Positions 50,562 through 58,799 of a stretch of DNA of 64,000 nt are shown piece after piece. Location of the stretch: contig CAZBWM010000001.1 of NCBI GenBank assembly GCA_964495375.1, positions 62,001-126,000 on the forward strand. The letters are read 5' to 3'. The DNA comes from JAIESQ01 sp964495375. GTDB taxonomy: Bacteria; Planctomycetota; Planctomycetia; Pirellulales; JAEUIK01. Within the stretch, counting starts at the first letter, position 1. Each line of letters starts with the position of its first letter. The notes beneath the pieces were generated by a model that was not told the origin of the DNA, ran no database searches, and saw only the letters and a list, made by a program, of their open reading frames with translations. Made by a program: the position numbers and the translations under genes.

Positions 50562-51644
50562 ATGAATTTCTCTCGAGGCGCCGCCATGGCCGCGGCACTA
50601 TCGATCTCACTCATAATCGGTGAACCGACATTTGGCGTGACCATTCAGCCCGGCGTGCAGGTCGGCACCGTCACGCAACTCGCCGAGATCTCGGGCCTAG
50701 TCGCGAGCCGCTCGCTGGCCGACACGCTGTGGGTACACAACGATTCGGGGGACTCGGCCCGCTTCTTTGCCATGAGCACGGCCGGCAAGTCGCTCGGCAC
50801 CGTGACGCTGACGGGCGCGACCGCCACCGATTGGGAAGATATCGCCATCGCCCCCAAGCCTGGCGGAGGCAACTATCTCTACTTGGGCGATATCGGTGAC
50901 AACAGCGCCACTCGCACGGCCGGCATCAGCATCTACCGCGTGACGGAGCCGACCAGCGCCGCCAATGCCGCGATCGCCGCGGCCAATTACACCAAGGTCA
51001 CGCTCAAGTATCCCGACCTCGTCCCGCGCAATACCGAATCGCTGCTGGTCGATCCGTTAACTGGTGACCTGTTCATTGTCACCAAGGGTCCGGCTGCCCG
51101 CGTGTACAGCGCGCCGGCAACGATCTTCGACACGCCCGGCACGATCGCGTCGCTGACTTCACTAGGCGGGCTCAAGGTCACCTTGAACAATGCGACAGCG
51201 GCTGACATCTCTCCCAATGGTTTGTACATCCTGATTCGCAACGCTTCGACCACGGCCTACCTCTTCGAGCGCAGTGTCGGGCAAACCGTGGCCCAAGCTC
51301 TGCAAGGCACACCGATCCCCTTCACGCTGAAGGCGGAAACTCAGGGGGAATCAATCGGCTGGGCCGCCGACGGAAAAGGCTTCTACACCACGAGCGAGTT
51401 GGCCGGGACGGGGTCGGCCCCTGTGTGGTACTACGCGTTCGCCGTGCCTGAACCAACGACGCTGGCGATGAGCGTGTGTGGCGCCGCGGCCTTAATCGGC
51501 GTTGTGCTGCGACGCCGTGCGGGGCAGCACGCGCCGATAACGACTCGTTTTTTCGGACGCTCAGGTTTAGCGGGCGACCTTATTTCGCCAGCAGTTCATC
51601 GATTGTGTGGCCGCCAACCCTCACCCACTCGGCATCACGATTGA
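50562..51644 (+). CDS. Secreted PEP-CTERM protein with propeller-like repeats
   Basis: A 360-aa protein. ATG 50562 follows GGAACGCTA. The signal peptide is AAMAAALSISLIIGEPTFG. The mature part has NHL/SGL-like beta repeats (WVHNDSGDSARFFAMSTAG, DWEDIAIAPKPGGGNYLYL, DIGDNSATRTAGISIYR). The PEP-CTERM signal is VPEPTTLAMSVCGAAALIG then RRRAG. About 34 further residues follow, unusual because this signal normally ends a protein; this tail overlaps the opposite-strand gene at 51580 by 65 bases. A one-base slip near 51520-51537 would expose the out-of-frame TAA at 51538. Confidence 0.8.
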   Translation: MNFSRGAAMAAALSISLIIGEPTFGVTIQPGVQVGTVTQLAEISGLVASRSLADTLWVHNDSGDSARFFAMSTAGKSLGTVTLTGATATDWEDIAIAPKPGGGNYLYLGDIGDNSATRTAGISIYRVTEPTSAANAAIAAANYTKVTLKYPDLVPRNTESLLVDPLTGDLFIVTKGPAARVYSAPATIFDTPGTIASLTSLGGLKVTLNNATAADISPNGLYILIRNASTTAYLFERSVGQTVAQALQGTPIPFTLKAETQGESIGWAADGKGFYTTSELAGTGSAPVWYYAFAVPEPTTLAMSVCGAAALIGVVLRRRAGQHAPITTRFFGRSGLAGDLISPAVHRLCGRQPSPTRHHD

Positions 51645-52104
51645 TCAACGCGAAGTTGACGGCCCGACGGCGCGATGCGAATTGATAATCGACGCTTCCC
51701 GCGTATGCGGTGATTGCGATCGGCCGGGCACAGACCGTTTCGAAGACGAAATATGGGATCAAACACACCAAGGTTAAGAGCATCACAACCCATCGTTGCA
51801 GACTGCGCGGCACCAGGTCTTCGAGGTAGGGCCACACGAAATAGTAGACCACCAAAACGGCGGCAAGAGAGATCAGCACACCGATCGCGCTCCGCGCATG
51901 GTGCCTCAGTCCACAGCGGCGGCACGCTGGGACTGTCACCATGAAGGGCTTGCCATACCACCAGAAAATCACAGTCCACCAGCCCAGCGTGCTCGTAAAG
52001 AGGCGCAACCGCGCACCTGGAACAACCCGACCGCAGATCAGGCACTCGTCTGGAAACACCGCGCGGTGCGTCCGTGGCAAATTGACGTCGGTGCTCAACG
52101 TCAT
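51580..52104 (-). CDS. Zinc-ribbon-like membrane protein of unknown function
   Basis: A 174-aa protein. ATG 52104 has AAGGGG nine bases upstream and begins MTLSTDVNLPRTHRAVFP; the frame is open to 52287, but that part is basic and shadow-like. Two C-x-x-C pairs (PDECLICGRVV and PACRRCGLRH) are set about 40 residues apart, probably binding one zinc. Two hydrophobic segments (AIGVLISLAAVLVVYYFVW and WVVMLLTLVCLIPYFVF) make it a membrane protein. Function unknown. It converges on and overlaps the PEP-CTERM gene. Confidence 0.72.
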   Translation of the reverse strand: MTLSTDVNLPRTHRAVFPDECLICGRVVPGARLRLFTSTLGWWTVIFWWYGKPFMVTVPACRRCGLRHHARSAIGVLISLAAVLVVYYFVWPYLEDLVPRSLQRWVVMLLTLVCLIPYFVFETVCARPIAITAYAGSVDYQFASRRRAVNFALINRDAEWVRVGGHTIDELLAK

Positions 52105-52397
52105 GGAAAACCCCTTGCTGGCAAGTTCGAGCGATGAACCCTTGCGTACAGCAATGGGCGCGCTCCACTGCTGCATTGAGGACACGAGTCTAACCACTGA
52201 CTCCGCGCCTTGCCATTTCCCGTTGCGGCCGCGCAGGGCCTTCACAGGCTCTCGTGCCAAGTCCACGCGTGGAACTCCGCTAACCACCCGGCACGTGATT
52301 TGCTAACTTCAAGGCATTGCCGGATCGCGCGATTCGAGCGTATTGCATTTTCCGATCGCGTGCCCACGCGCCAGTGCCACGGAAGCTAGCCCGCGCC

Positions 52398-53579
52398 ATG
52401 AGCGATCCCATTGTCCCCGTTCAATCACCGGCCAGCGCGGTCAACCACGAGCCCACCCTCGGCGCCGCGGCCGCGCTCCAGCAACTCATCAAGCAGCCGC
52501 TTACCTGGTTGCTGCTGGCGGTCCCTGTCACAGCCACGCTGGACGTAATGGAATTCGCCGGGCTGGTTATCTTCTTGTCCTCAGCCGTGGCGATTATCCC
52601 GCTGGCCGGACTGATGGGTCGCGCCACGGAGAATCTCGCGCACGCGCTGAACCCCAGCATCGGCGGGCTGCTGAACGCCACGTTCGGCAACGCGGCTGAG
52701 CTGATCATCGCGCTGTTCGCACTCACACGCGGCCCGGAGATGTACCCGATCGTCAAGGCCTCGATCACCGGTTCGATCATCGGCAACGTGCTCCTGGTGC
52801 TCGGAGCATCAATGGTGGCCGGCGGATACTACCATCGCAAGCAGACGTTCAATCGCACCGCCGCGAGCATGGGGTCGACGCTGTTGGCGCTGGCCGCCAC
52901 GGGCTTGATCATGCCGGCGTTGTTTTATCACCTGTTCGAAAGCCATGCTGGCCCGTCCGTCCCCGAGGTGCGGAGCATCGAGTTCTTGAGCGAGGAGATC
53001 GCCGTGGTGCTGGCGGTGATCTATGCGCTGAGCCTGGTGTTCACGCTGGTGACGCATCGCGACCTGGTATCTGGCGACCCGGCCGACGACGCGACGCGCG
53101 TTCCGCCCGAATGGAGCGTTCGCTTCAGCCTGGTGATGCTCTTGGCGGCCACCGCGGGCTTGTCGTGGATGAGCCATCTGCTCGTCGGCACGCTCGAAGA
53201 AGCCCGCGAAAGCTTGGGCATGAACGAAGTCTTCACCGGCGTGATCGTGGTGGCCGTGATCGGCAACGCAGCTGAGCATTCAATCGCGATCTTGCTGGCC
53301 GCCAAAAACAAGATGGACGCCGCCGTGCAGATCGCCGTCGGCAGCGGCATTCAGGTGGCGCTCTTGGTCGCGCCGGTGCTGGTGTTCGCCAGCATGCTCA
53401 TGGGGCACGAGCATCCGCTCGACTTGCACTTCAGCCTGATGGAGACCATCACCGTCGTGATTGCGGTGATCGTACTGTCGCTCGTCTGCCACGACGGCGA
53501 AACGCACTGGATGGAAGGGGTCATGATGCTCGGCGTCTACGTCATCATCGCCTTGGCGTTTTTCAACCTGCCGATGTGA
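52398..53579 (+). CDS. Calcium/cation exchanger, CaCA superfamily (Cax/ChaA-like)
   Basis: A 393-aa polytopic membrane antiporter, about 11 helices. The two family repeats with catalytic acids are visible: LLNATFGNAAELIIALFAL (alpha-1) and VVAVIGNAAEHSIAILLAA (alpha-2), each with the G-N-A-x-E core. A His/Asp-rich loop (FYHLFESHAGP) and acidic loop (EEARESLGMNE) lie between. It likely exports Ca2+ or other cations in exchange for protons. ATG 52398 (MSDPIVPVQSP) has GGAAG 14 bases upstream. The longer frame to 52317 is not supported. Confidence 0.9.
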   Translation: MSDPIVPVQSPASAVNHEPTLGAAAALQQLIKQPLTWLLLAVPVTATLDVMEFAGLVIFLSSAVAIIPLAGLMGRATENLAHALNPSIGGLLNATFGNAAELIIALFALTRGPEMYPIVKASITGSIIGNVLLVLGASMVAGGYYHRKQTFNRTAASMGSTLLALAATGLIMPALFYHLFESHAGPSVPEVRSIEFLSEEIAVVLAVIYALSLVFTLVTHRDLVSGDPADDATRVPPEWSVRFSLVMLLAATAGLSWMSHLLVGTLEEARESLGMNEVFTGVIVVAVIGNAAEHSIAILLAAKNKMDAAVQIAVGSGIQVALLVAPVLVFASMLMGHEHPLDLHFSLMETITVVIAVIVLSLVCHDGETHWMEGVMMLGVYVIIALAFFNLPM

Positions 53580-53647
53580 GTACGCCGCTGCAATTCAAGG
53601 CGCCCGCGACTACGCCGCGCGCCGGCGTCGCCCGGCAGAACTGGCTG

Positions 53648-53998
53648 TTAGCGTCTCCGCCAGACTAGAATCACCACCAGCGCCACGCCTATGAGCGCGC
53701 CCCCGCTGATTCCCTGTGTAACCCCGAGACCGAGCCCGACGCCGAGCGGATCGAACCACGGTTCCTGCCCATGACGAAACACCGCGCGGTAATAACCAGG
53801 AGCCAGCGCGCCCAAAGCACAGCCGATGGCGCCGCCCACGAGCGCGAACAACAGCGCGCAGGCAACCACCGTAAAAATCGCCTTCGGGATCGTCATTCGC
53901 CGCGAAGCGCCAGCGCCGACCGCATCGTCGAACTCGACCGGGTCATCCGGCCGAAACGCTAGTTGATCAACACTCGCGTTTTCCGTGACTGAACCCAT
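53648..53998 (-). CDS. Small membrane protein, Gly-rich (116 aa)
   Basis: ATG 53998 has GGGAGGG about 12 bases upstream. An acidic N-terminus (DQLAFRPDDPVEFDDAVG) is followed by two hydrophobic segments: AIFTVVACALLFALVGGAIG with CALGALAPG, and GVTQGISGGALIGVALVVIL, then a basic WRRR end. This layout recurs in planctomycete small membrane proteins with no known role. The frame upstream to 54088 is unlikely. The gap to the next gene upstream is 25 bases, so co-transcription is possible. Confidence 0.65.
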   Translation of the reverse strand: MGSVTENASVDQLAFRPDDPVEFDDAVGAGASRRMTIPKAIFTVVACALLFALVGGAIGCALGALAPGYYRAVFRHGQEPWFDPLGVGLGLGVTQGISGGALIGVALVVILVWRRR

Positions 53999-54023
53999 GT
54001 TGCGCTGGCCCTCCCGAGCGATG

Positions 54024-55118
54024 CTACGGAAGCGTGATCGTCCGCAGATCGAGCGAACCACCTTCGCTGCGGGCCAGGATGATCGCATGCGCGTCGTCGC
54101 ACAAGGCCAGGTGCTCGACGCCCGGCAATTCGGCGATCGTTTCGAACGGTTGGCCGGCGGTGCCGCCCCCCTTGACCGGCTCCGTCAGGCCCGGGTTTTC
54201 GCCCACTTTGTCGAGGCTGATCTTCATCACGCCGCGTGCCGAGTTGGCCATCAGGATGTAGCGGGCCCCGCCCTTCTCGTAGACGACCATGTCGATCGGG
54301 CGGTTGCGGTTGCCCAGTTCTGCCACGGTTGTGCCGCGCACCTTCGAGCCCGGCTCGAGTGCTTTGATCGGAAACCGCACCAGTGGCGTGCACGTGAAGC
54401 CAGCCAACAACACGGGCTCGCCGTCGATCACCAAGGGGACGAACGCCCGGACGACGGCGCCATCTTCGACGCGACCATGCGCGGCGTGAAAGATCTCGAT
54501 GTTCGTGGCCGTGGCTGCGTCAGCAAACGGGAAGGCGAATTCGCGCACCGTCGAGGGAGATTCTCCCTTCGCCAGGCCAGCCACGAGCAGCTTGCCTTCG
54601 CGATACGCCAGATCGGTCACGGCGTCGTCGCGCGGATCGCCGCGGCGGCCGATTGCACTGTCAGGAGCGTCGGCCAGCTCTGCCCGCTGATGGGGCACAT
54701 TGTCGAGCGACAACTTGGCGAGCGTGCCGTCAGCGTTAATGCTTACCAGCGCCGCCTGCGGCGGGTTGCCCGCTTTCACCGACAGGTAGACCTGGCCACT
54801 CTCTGGCTTGACCGCCAGGTCGTTTACTTTGACATCCGCTTCGGCGACACCGAGCAACTGGGCCAATTTGGCCGACAGCCCGGCGACGTTCAACTGCGCC
54901 GCAGAGGCCGCTCCCTTGGTGTTCCCGGTATCAATGGCGTAGATGGCGCCGGCCGTACTGTCGCCGACGAAGAGAATGCCGTCGGGGCCGAAGGCCAGCG
55001 CGCCTGCCGACTTGAGTTCGACCTTGCCCGGCTTGAGCCCCCAATCGGCAGCGCGGACTTGCGTGACGCACGATGCTGCGATCAACGCCACCGCGAATAG
55101 ACGTTTCGAGCGACGCAT
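54024..55118 (-). CDS. Secreted beta-propeller protein of unknown function
   Basis: A 364-aa exported protein. ATG 55118 has AAGGGAG eight bases upstream and starts a signal peptide (RSKRLFAVALIAASCVTQVRA). The mature part has repeated propeller-like strands: SAGALAFGPDGILFVGDS, DVKVNDLAVKPESGQVYLSV, LAYREGKLLVAGLAKGE and MVVYEKGGARYILMANS, comparable to SMP-30/NHL-like folds. No catalytic motif was recognised. It could bind ligands or be an inactive lactonase relative. It runs ahead of the small membrane protein. Confidence 0.78.
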   Translation of the reverse strand: MRRSKRLFAVALIAASCVTQVRAADWGLKPGKVELKSAGALAFGPDGILFVGDSTAGAIYAIDTGNTKGAASAAQLNVAGLSAKLAQLLGVAEADVKVNDLAVKPESGQVYLSVKAGNPPQAALVSINADGTLAKLSLDNVPHQRAELADAPDSAIGRRGDPRDDAVTDLAYREGKLLVAGLAKGESPSTVREFAFPFADAATATNIEIFHAAHGRVEDGAVVRAFVPLVIDGEPVLLAGFTCTPLVRFPIKALEPGSKVRGTTVAELGNRNRPIDMVVYEKGGARYILMANSARGVMKISLDKVGENPGLTEPVKGGGTAGQPFETIAELPGVEHLALCDDAHAIILARSEGGSLDLRTITLP

Positions 55119-55214
55119 GGCAGTCTCCCTTCGTGAAGAATGAACTACGAAAGGCAGGAGGACGTGCCGTAGACGCGTACCCTGTCTTTGCGGATCGCGA
55201 ACCACGAAAAAAAG

Positions 55215-55289
55215 TCGGAGCGACAAGATTCGAACTTGCGACCCCCTGGTCCCAAACCAGGTGCTCTAGCCAGGCTGAGCTACGCTCCG
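55215..55289 (-). tRNA. tRNA-Pro (UGG)
   Basis: The minus strand folds into a 75-base cloverleaf: acceptor arms CGGAGCG and CGCTCCG, D-loop with AGCTCAG and GGCTAGAGC, anticodon stem CCTGG/CCAGG with loop TTTGGGA (anticodon TGG, 55252-55254), and T-loop GTTCGAATC. Discriminator base A. CCA is not encoded. The anticodon reads proline codons. Confidence 0.95.
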
Positions 55290-55601
55290 AACGAGCCACT
55301 ATCATACCGGCAGTGGAGCCCGGCGAAAACCGCCCACGAGGCCCGCCGCTAAAGACGATAGAAATCGCCTAGTTAGCGGTCACGGAGTCGCGTGGCACAA
55401 TGCACTGGACTGAAAAAACGGCAGAGCGAGCAAAAACGACGCGAGCCGGACGATTCCGGCATCAAGTATTCCTCAAAATCCGTGACCGTTAGCATGACCT
55501 GAGGTCGTCGAACGGTTGTCTGCTTTCAGGTATGGGGTGGTTGCCTACTGAATTGCCCGCAGTCACTAGGCTGTCACTTGTCACTTCAATTGATCAGGCA
55601 A
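55290..55601. other. 312-base interval with nested inverted repeats
   Basis: CGGTCACGGA (55376-55385) pairs with TCCGTGACCG (55479-55488), and GCCGGA-CGAT-TCCGGC lies inside (about 55445-55460). Together they form a loose 120-base palindromic element with no coding capacity. The rest must contain the tRNA upstream promoter and the 55602 gene's promoter. Confidence 0.45.
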
Positions 55602-55925
55602 ATGAGCTTCCGCCGCGACGGAAAGTCTGAGCACATCGAACAGCGCGACTGGGAAAACTGGCGGCAGCTACACGCCGACTTGATCTCGGAGTGCGGCTTT
55701 CCGCCCAGCGTATTTCGCAGCCGTCGCGACTGGGAGTACCTGCTGCGCTACGGATATTGGTGCGAAGACTACTACGGAAGCCACATTGGAAAGATCGATT
55801 TCGACCTCGATGAACTCGACGCAGTTCAAACCAGCGCACTTCGACGCCTATTAGAACGCACGTTGTCAGACGAGCAAAAGCAGCGAGGTTGCGCCGCCTG
55901 GCATTTTGTGCACCCACTTGGCTAA
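55602..55925 (+). CDS. Hypothetical protein (107 aa), aromatic-rich
   Basis: ATG 55602 gives MSFRRDGKSEHIEQRDWENW; a TTG at 55578 would add eight residues. The sequence has evenly spread Trp/Tyr (WENWRQLHADL, WEYLLRYGYWCEDYYG) and acidic turns (IGKIDFDLDELDAVQ), typical of a folded protein. No motif is recognised. The ribosome site is weak (AGG close to the start). Codon use and composition favour a real gene, though support is limited. Confidence 0.58.
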   Translation: MSFRRDGKSEHIEQRDWENWRQLHADLISECGFPPSVFRSRRDWEYLLRYGYWCEDYYGSHIGKIDFDLDELDAVQTSALRRLLERTLSDEQKQRGCAAWHFVHPLG

Positions 55926-56061
55926 TGGCAATTGAGCAAGTCCGTCGCCCAAGGGCCAATTGGCGACGCCGCAGATGACGTCACAAAGCGGAAAGCTGGT
56001 ATCGGCCGTCGCGAGCAACGCAAAGTCAACGCTGAGGGGCGTCGAGCCGAGCCTGTCCACG

Positions 56062-56253
56062 TTACGGCCGCTTCCCCCGCGACCAGCTCGATGGGTCGGA
56101 GTTGACGTTGATATTGTTCCGCGCGTCGATGTCGCTCAGGTTGGCCTCATTCGAATTCCGGCCACCGAACACCGAGCGCACCACGTCTTCGGCCTGGCAG
56201 CCACCACAGCACAGCGCCAGGGCAAACAGCAAGCAGCGTGCGAATCGCTGCAT
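56062..56253 (-). CDS. Small putative lipoprotein (63 aa)
   Basis: ATG 56253 has GGAGA upstream. The N-terminus MQRFARCLLFALALCCGGCQ is a signal peptide with a lipobox-like end (CCGGC), so Cys19 may be lipidated. The mature part is short and polar (GGRNSNEANLSDIDARNN, then DPSSWSRGKRP). It lies 35 bases after the parB stop, on the same strand, and could be the last gene of the parAB transcript. Function unknown. Confidence 0.6.
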   Translation of the reverse strand: MQRFARCLLFALALCCGGCQAEDVVRSVFGGRNSNEANLSDIDARNNINVNSDPSSWSRGKRP

Positions 56254-56288
56254 GACGGGTCTCCGGTCGAAAGTGCCGTCGGCTAGTA

Positions 56289-57314
56289 CTAGCTGGCTTG
56301 CTGGCGTTTGCCTTTGCTCGGGGTCGCGAGCTGATCGCGTAGCCGCTCGAATTCTTCCTGGTTCGAGAAGTGGATCACGATCTTGCCGCGCTGCCGCGAG
56401 CCGACGCGCAGGTCGACCTTGGTGCCGAGCGACTGGCGCAGCTCGAGCTCGAGCGCCAGCACCTGGGCGGGCCGCTTGCCGCGGGTGACCGGCATCCCCG
56501 GCTTGCCGCTGGCCTCGGTCGTCGCCGGCTCTCCGTCTTCGGCGGCGAGCGTCTGCTGCACCAGCGCCTCGAGTGCCCGCACGCTCAGACCTTCGGAGAT
56601 CACGCGGTTGCAAATGGATCTTTGTTGCTCGATGGTGCCCAGCGGGAGGAGCGCCTTGGCGTGCCCCGGGCCGATCTTGCCGGCGCGGACGGCGTCTTGC
56701 ACCAGGGTGGGAAGCTCCTGCAAGCGGATCAGGTTGCTGACCGTCGTGCGATCGATGTTGACGCGGTGGGCCAGGTCTTCCTGCGTGCCGCCAAATTCTT
56801 CCAGGTACCGCGAGAACGAGTACGCCTTTTCCATCGCGTTCAGGTCGGCGCGATGCATGTTCTCGACCAGCGCCAGCTCAGCCATCTGCTGATCGTCGGC
56901 CGGGACTACCTTGGCCTGGATCTCACTCCAGCCAGCCTCCTGAGCGGCGCGCCAGCGACGCTCGCCGGCAATCAACTGATACCGCTCGTCGACGCGGCGC
57001 ACCGCGATCGGCTGCAGCAGGCCGTTCGACTTCAGGCTCTCCACCAACGGCTTCAGCTCGTTGGCCGGAAACTCAACGCGCGGCTGAAACGGATTGGGAT
57101 CGATCAAGCCGACGGGGATCGGCACCGTCTCGCCGTCGTTGGCCCGCTCCGCTTCCATGATGCGGACCAGCGTGCGCGCCAGGACCGGCGTTCGCTGCTC
57201 TTCGGGCAGCATCGGCAAGTTTTCCAGGGTCGGGGCGACGGTCGAGACCGGCCCCTCGGGGCCGCGGCCCAACAGGGCTTCGAGCCCGCGACCGAGTCTG
57301 CGTTCTTTAGTCAC
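56289..57314 (-). CDS. parB: Chromosome-partitioning protein ParB
   Basis: A 341-aa CTP-dependent DNA clamp that loads at parS. The N-terminal domain begins GRGLEALLGRG and carries DPNPFQPRVEF, ERYQLIAGERRWRAAQEAG (CTP-binding GERRWRA) and LALVENMHRADLNAMEKA. The HTH is EDLAHRVNIDRTTVSNLIRL. The C-terminus has a dimerisation helix and a Lys-rich end. GTG 57314 lies inside the parA end (8-base overlap) and has GGAGG nine bases upstream. Five likely target palindromes lie 1.1-3.1 kb away on the far side of parA. Confidence 0.95.
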   Translation of the reverse strand: MTKERRLGRGLEALLGRGPEGPVSTVAPTLENLPMLPEEQRTPVLARTLVRIMEAERANDGETVPIPVGLIDPNPFQPRVEFPANELKPLVESLKSNGLLQPIAVRRVDERYQLIAGERRWRAAQEAGWSEIQAKVVPADDQQMAELALVENMHRADLNAMEKAYSFSRYLEEFGGTQEDLAHRVNIDRTTVSNLIRLQELPTLVQDAVRAGKIGPGHAKALLPLGTIEQQRSICNRVISEGLSVRALEALVQQTLAAEDGEPATTEASGKPGMPVTRGKRPAQVLALELELRQSLGTKVDLRVGSRQRGKIVIHFSNQEEFERLRDQLATPSKGKRQQAS

Positions 57315-58053
57315 GTTCGAGTACCTCCATACATAGTTCGATGTAAGCACGAGCCCCCCGCGAGCGGGGCGCATAGTCGAGCACCGAGCAACCGTGGCTG
57401 GGGGCTTCGGCCACGGCCACGTCGCGCGGGATGGGGTTGCGGAAAACAATGTCGCCGAAGAATTCGCGCACCTCGTCGTCGACTTCGGCGGTGAGCTCGA
57501 GCCGGGGGTCGTACATGGTCAACACGATGCCGCCAAAGGCCAGCCGGCTCGCTTGCGTGTTCATCACGTCGCGAATCACTTCGATCATCTGAGCCAGCCC
57601 CTCCATGGCGAAGTACTCGCACTGGATAGGGATGAACACTTCGGTCGAGCTGGCCAGGGCCGTCCGCGTCAGCGGGCCGAGCGACGGCGGGCAATCGATC
57701 AGCACGAAGTCGTACGACGTGAGCCCCGCCGCCAGGTGCTGGCGCAGCGTGGCAGCTTGCTCGTCGCCGCGGGTGGCCAGCGCCTCGACATCTTCAAAGC
57801 TGCGGCTGCCGGGGAGCAGCTCGAGGTTCGGAGGGCCAGGCTCGCAGAGCGACTCGGCCAACGGCGCCAGCGACACCAGAGGATGCCGGGCACTGGGGGT
57901 GCGGCCCAGGCCGGTCGTGGCATTGCACTGCGGATCGAGATCGACCAACAAGGTGCGCTTGCCGGCCTTGGCCAGGCCGACCGCGAGATTGACCGCGGTG
58001 GTCGTCTTGCCGACGCCTCCTTTCTGATTCGCGATGCAGAGGATGCGGGTCAC
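57307..58053 (-). CDS. parA: Chromosome-partitioning ATPase ParA/Soj
   Basis: A 248-aa Walker-type ATPase. Deviant Walker A is NQKGGVGKTTTAVNLA, A' is LLVDLDPQCNATTGLG, and Walker B is FVLIDCPPSLGPLT. ParA drives origin segregation with ParB and parS. GTG 58053 (VTRILCIANQKGG) begins the normal family start; an in-frame codon at 58134 would add 27 unlike residues. No strong ribosome site was seen. It is followed by parB with an 8-base overlap. Confidence 0.94.
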   Translation of the reverse strand: MTRILCIANQKGGVGKTTTAVNLAVGLAKAGKRTLLVDLDPQCNATTGLGRTPSARHPLVSLAPLAESLCEPGPPNLELLPGSRSFEDVEALATRGDEQAATLRQHLAAGLTSYDFVLIDCPPSLGPLTRTALASSTEVFIPIQCEYFAMEGLAQMIEVIRDVMNTQASRLAFGGIVLTMYDPRLELTAEVDDEVREFFGDIVFRNPIPRDVAVAEAPSHGCSVLDYAPRSRGARAYIELCMEVLERD

Positions 58054-58254
58054 AGCGGTGCGCGACTTGTTTCGCGTTCCCAAAAACCTGACAGCGGCCC
58101 AGGCGGCGACTTCCCCAGCGCGCAGGCGGCACACGTGGTGCGCAGTAATTTGCGGGCGAGGATTCTAACCGCCCTGGCGCAGCGGCCGGAATGGCAGTTG
58201 ACGGATCGGTGGAGTGCTAGCGGAAAAGCGTCGGCACGACGAATGCTAGCAAAA

Positions 58255-58365
58255 CTTTGGACAAAATCAAGGGCTAGAATGAGCCACTATTGCAGATTTA
58301 TCGACAATTCTTGGGAAAATATTCTGGAAAAATGGCCGATTTCTTTGCGAGTTGATAGCACTCGA
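58255..58365. other. AT-rich patch upstream of parA
   Basis: Most of this window is high GC; this 110-base patch is clearly AT-rich (AAAATATTCTGGAAAAAT at its core). It contains TTATCGACA (58298-58306), one base off the DnaA-box consensus TTATCCACA. It could be the parA promoter region, a DNA-unwinding element or neither. No dnaA gene is in the window. Confidence 0.35.
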
Positions 58366-58419
58366 TGACGCCGCGGCGAGCCTGCCCGACCCTGGTCTCG
58401 ACCCGCGCGCCATGCGAAA

Positions 58420-58435
58420 TGTTCCACGTGGAACG
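58420..58435. other. parS: parS-like site 1 (one end base differs)
   Basis: TGTTCCACGTGGAACG: 15 of 16 bases of the palindrome TGTTCCACGTGGAACA, which fits the broad bacterial parS consensus. Followed by TTGCAAATTG, as in the other copies. 367 bases 5' of the parA start codon. Confidence 0.75.
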
Positions 58436-58461
58436 TTGCAAATTGCGCCGGCCGCGCAAGA

Positions 58462-58477
58462 TGTTCCACGTGGAACA
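58462..58477. other. parS: parS-like site 2
   Basis: Perfect 16-base palindrome TGTTCCACGTGGAACA, followed by TTGCGAATTG. It starts 42 bases after site 1. Confidence 0.85.
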
Positions 58478-58516
58478 TTGCGAATTGAGCCAATCGAAAA
58501 CCTCGGTCGCGCGTCG

Positions 58517-58625
58517 TTAGCCGCGGAGTTTACTCCGCGCGCTGGCGCGTGGGATGATCTCCCCGGCAGCGTCACTGCGAGTCCGACTCGATGCCGCTAG
58601 CGCGCGGGATGAATCCCGCGGCTAA
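58517..58625. repeat. Full TTAGCCGCGGAG palindromic element
   Basis: TTAGCCGCGGAGTTTACTCC and GCGCGCTGGC at the left; GCTAGCGCGCGGGATGAATC and CCGCGGCTAA at the right, inverted with a spacer of about 50 bases. It lies between parS-like sites 2 and 3. No coding capacity. Confidence 0.65.
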
Positions 58626-58662
58626 CAAGTTCGCCCACAGTGAGGGCCCGGGCACTGCCAAT

Positions 58663-58678
58663 TGTTCCACGTGGAACA
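58663..58678. other. parS: parS-like site 3
   Basis: Perfect 16-base palindrome TGTTCCACGTGGAACA, followed by TTGCAAATCGGCGCG. The flank matches site 5 exactly over those 15 bases. Confidence 0.85.
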
Positions 58679-58799
58679 TTGCAAATCGGCGCGCGCCGAC
58701 AGTGGCTGCATCCTTGGGGGGAGAATGCGGAGAACGCGAACGCCTAATTCAACAAGCCTCGGGCCTAATGGCTCAGGCCTTGGGTCTCGCGTCTCAAGC

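Noticed and set aside
58054..58134. Longer ParA start
   Set aside because: The added 27 residues do not resemble ParA; the family begins just before the KGGVGKTT motif.
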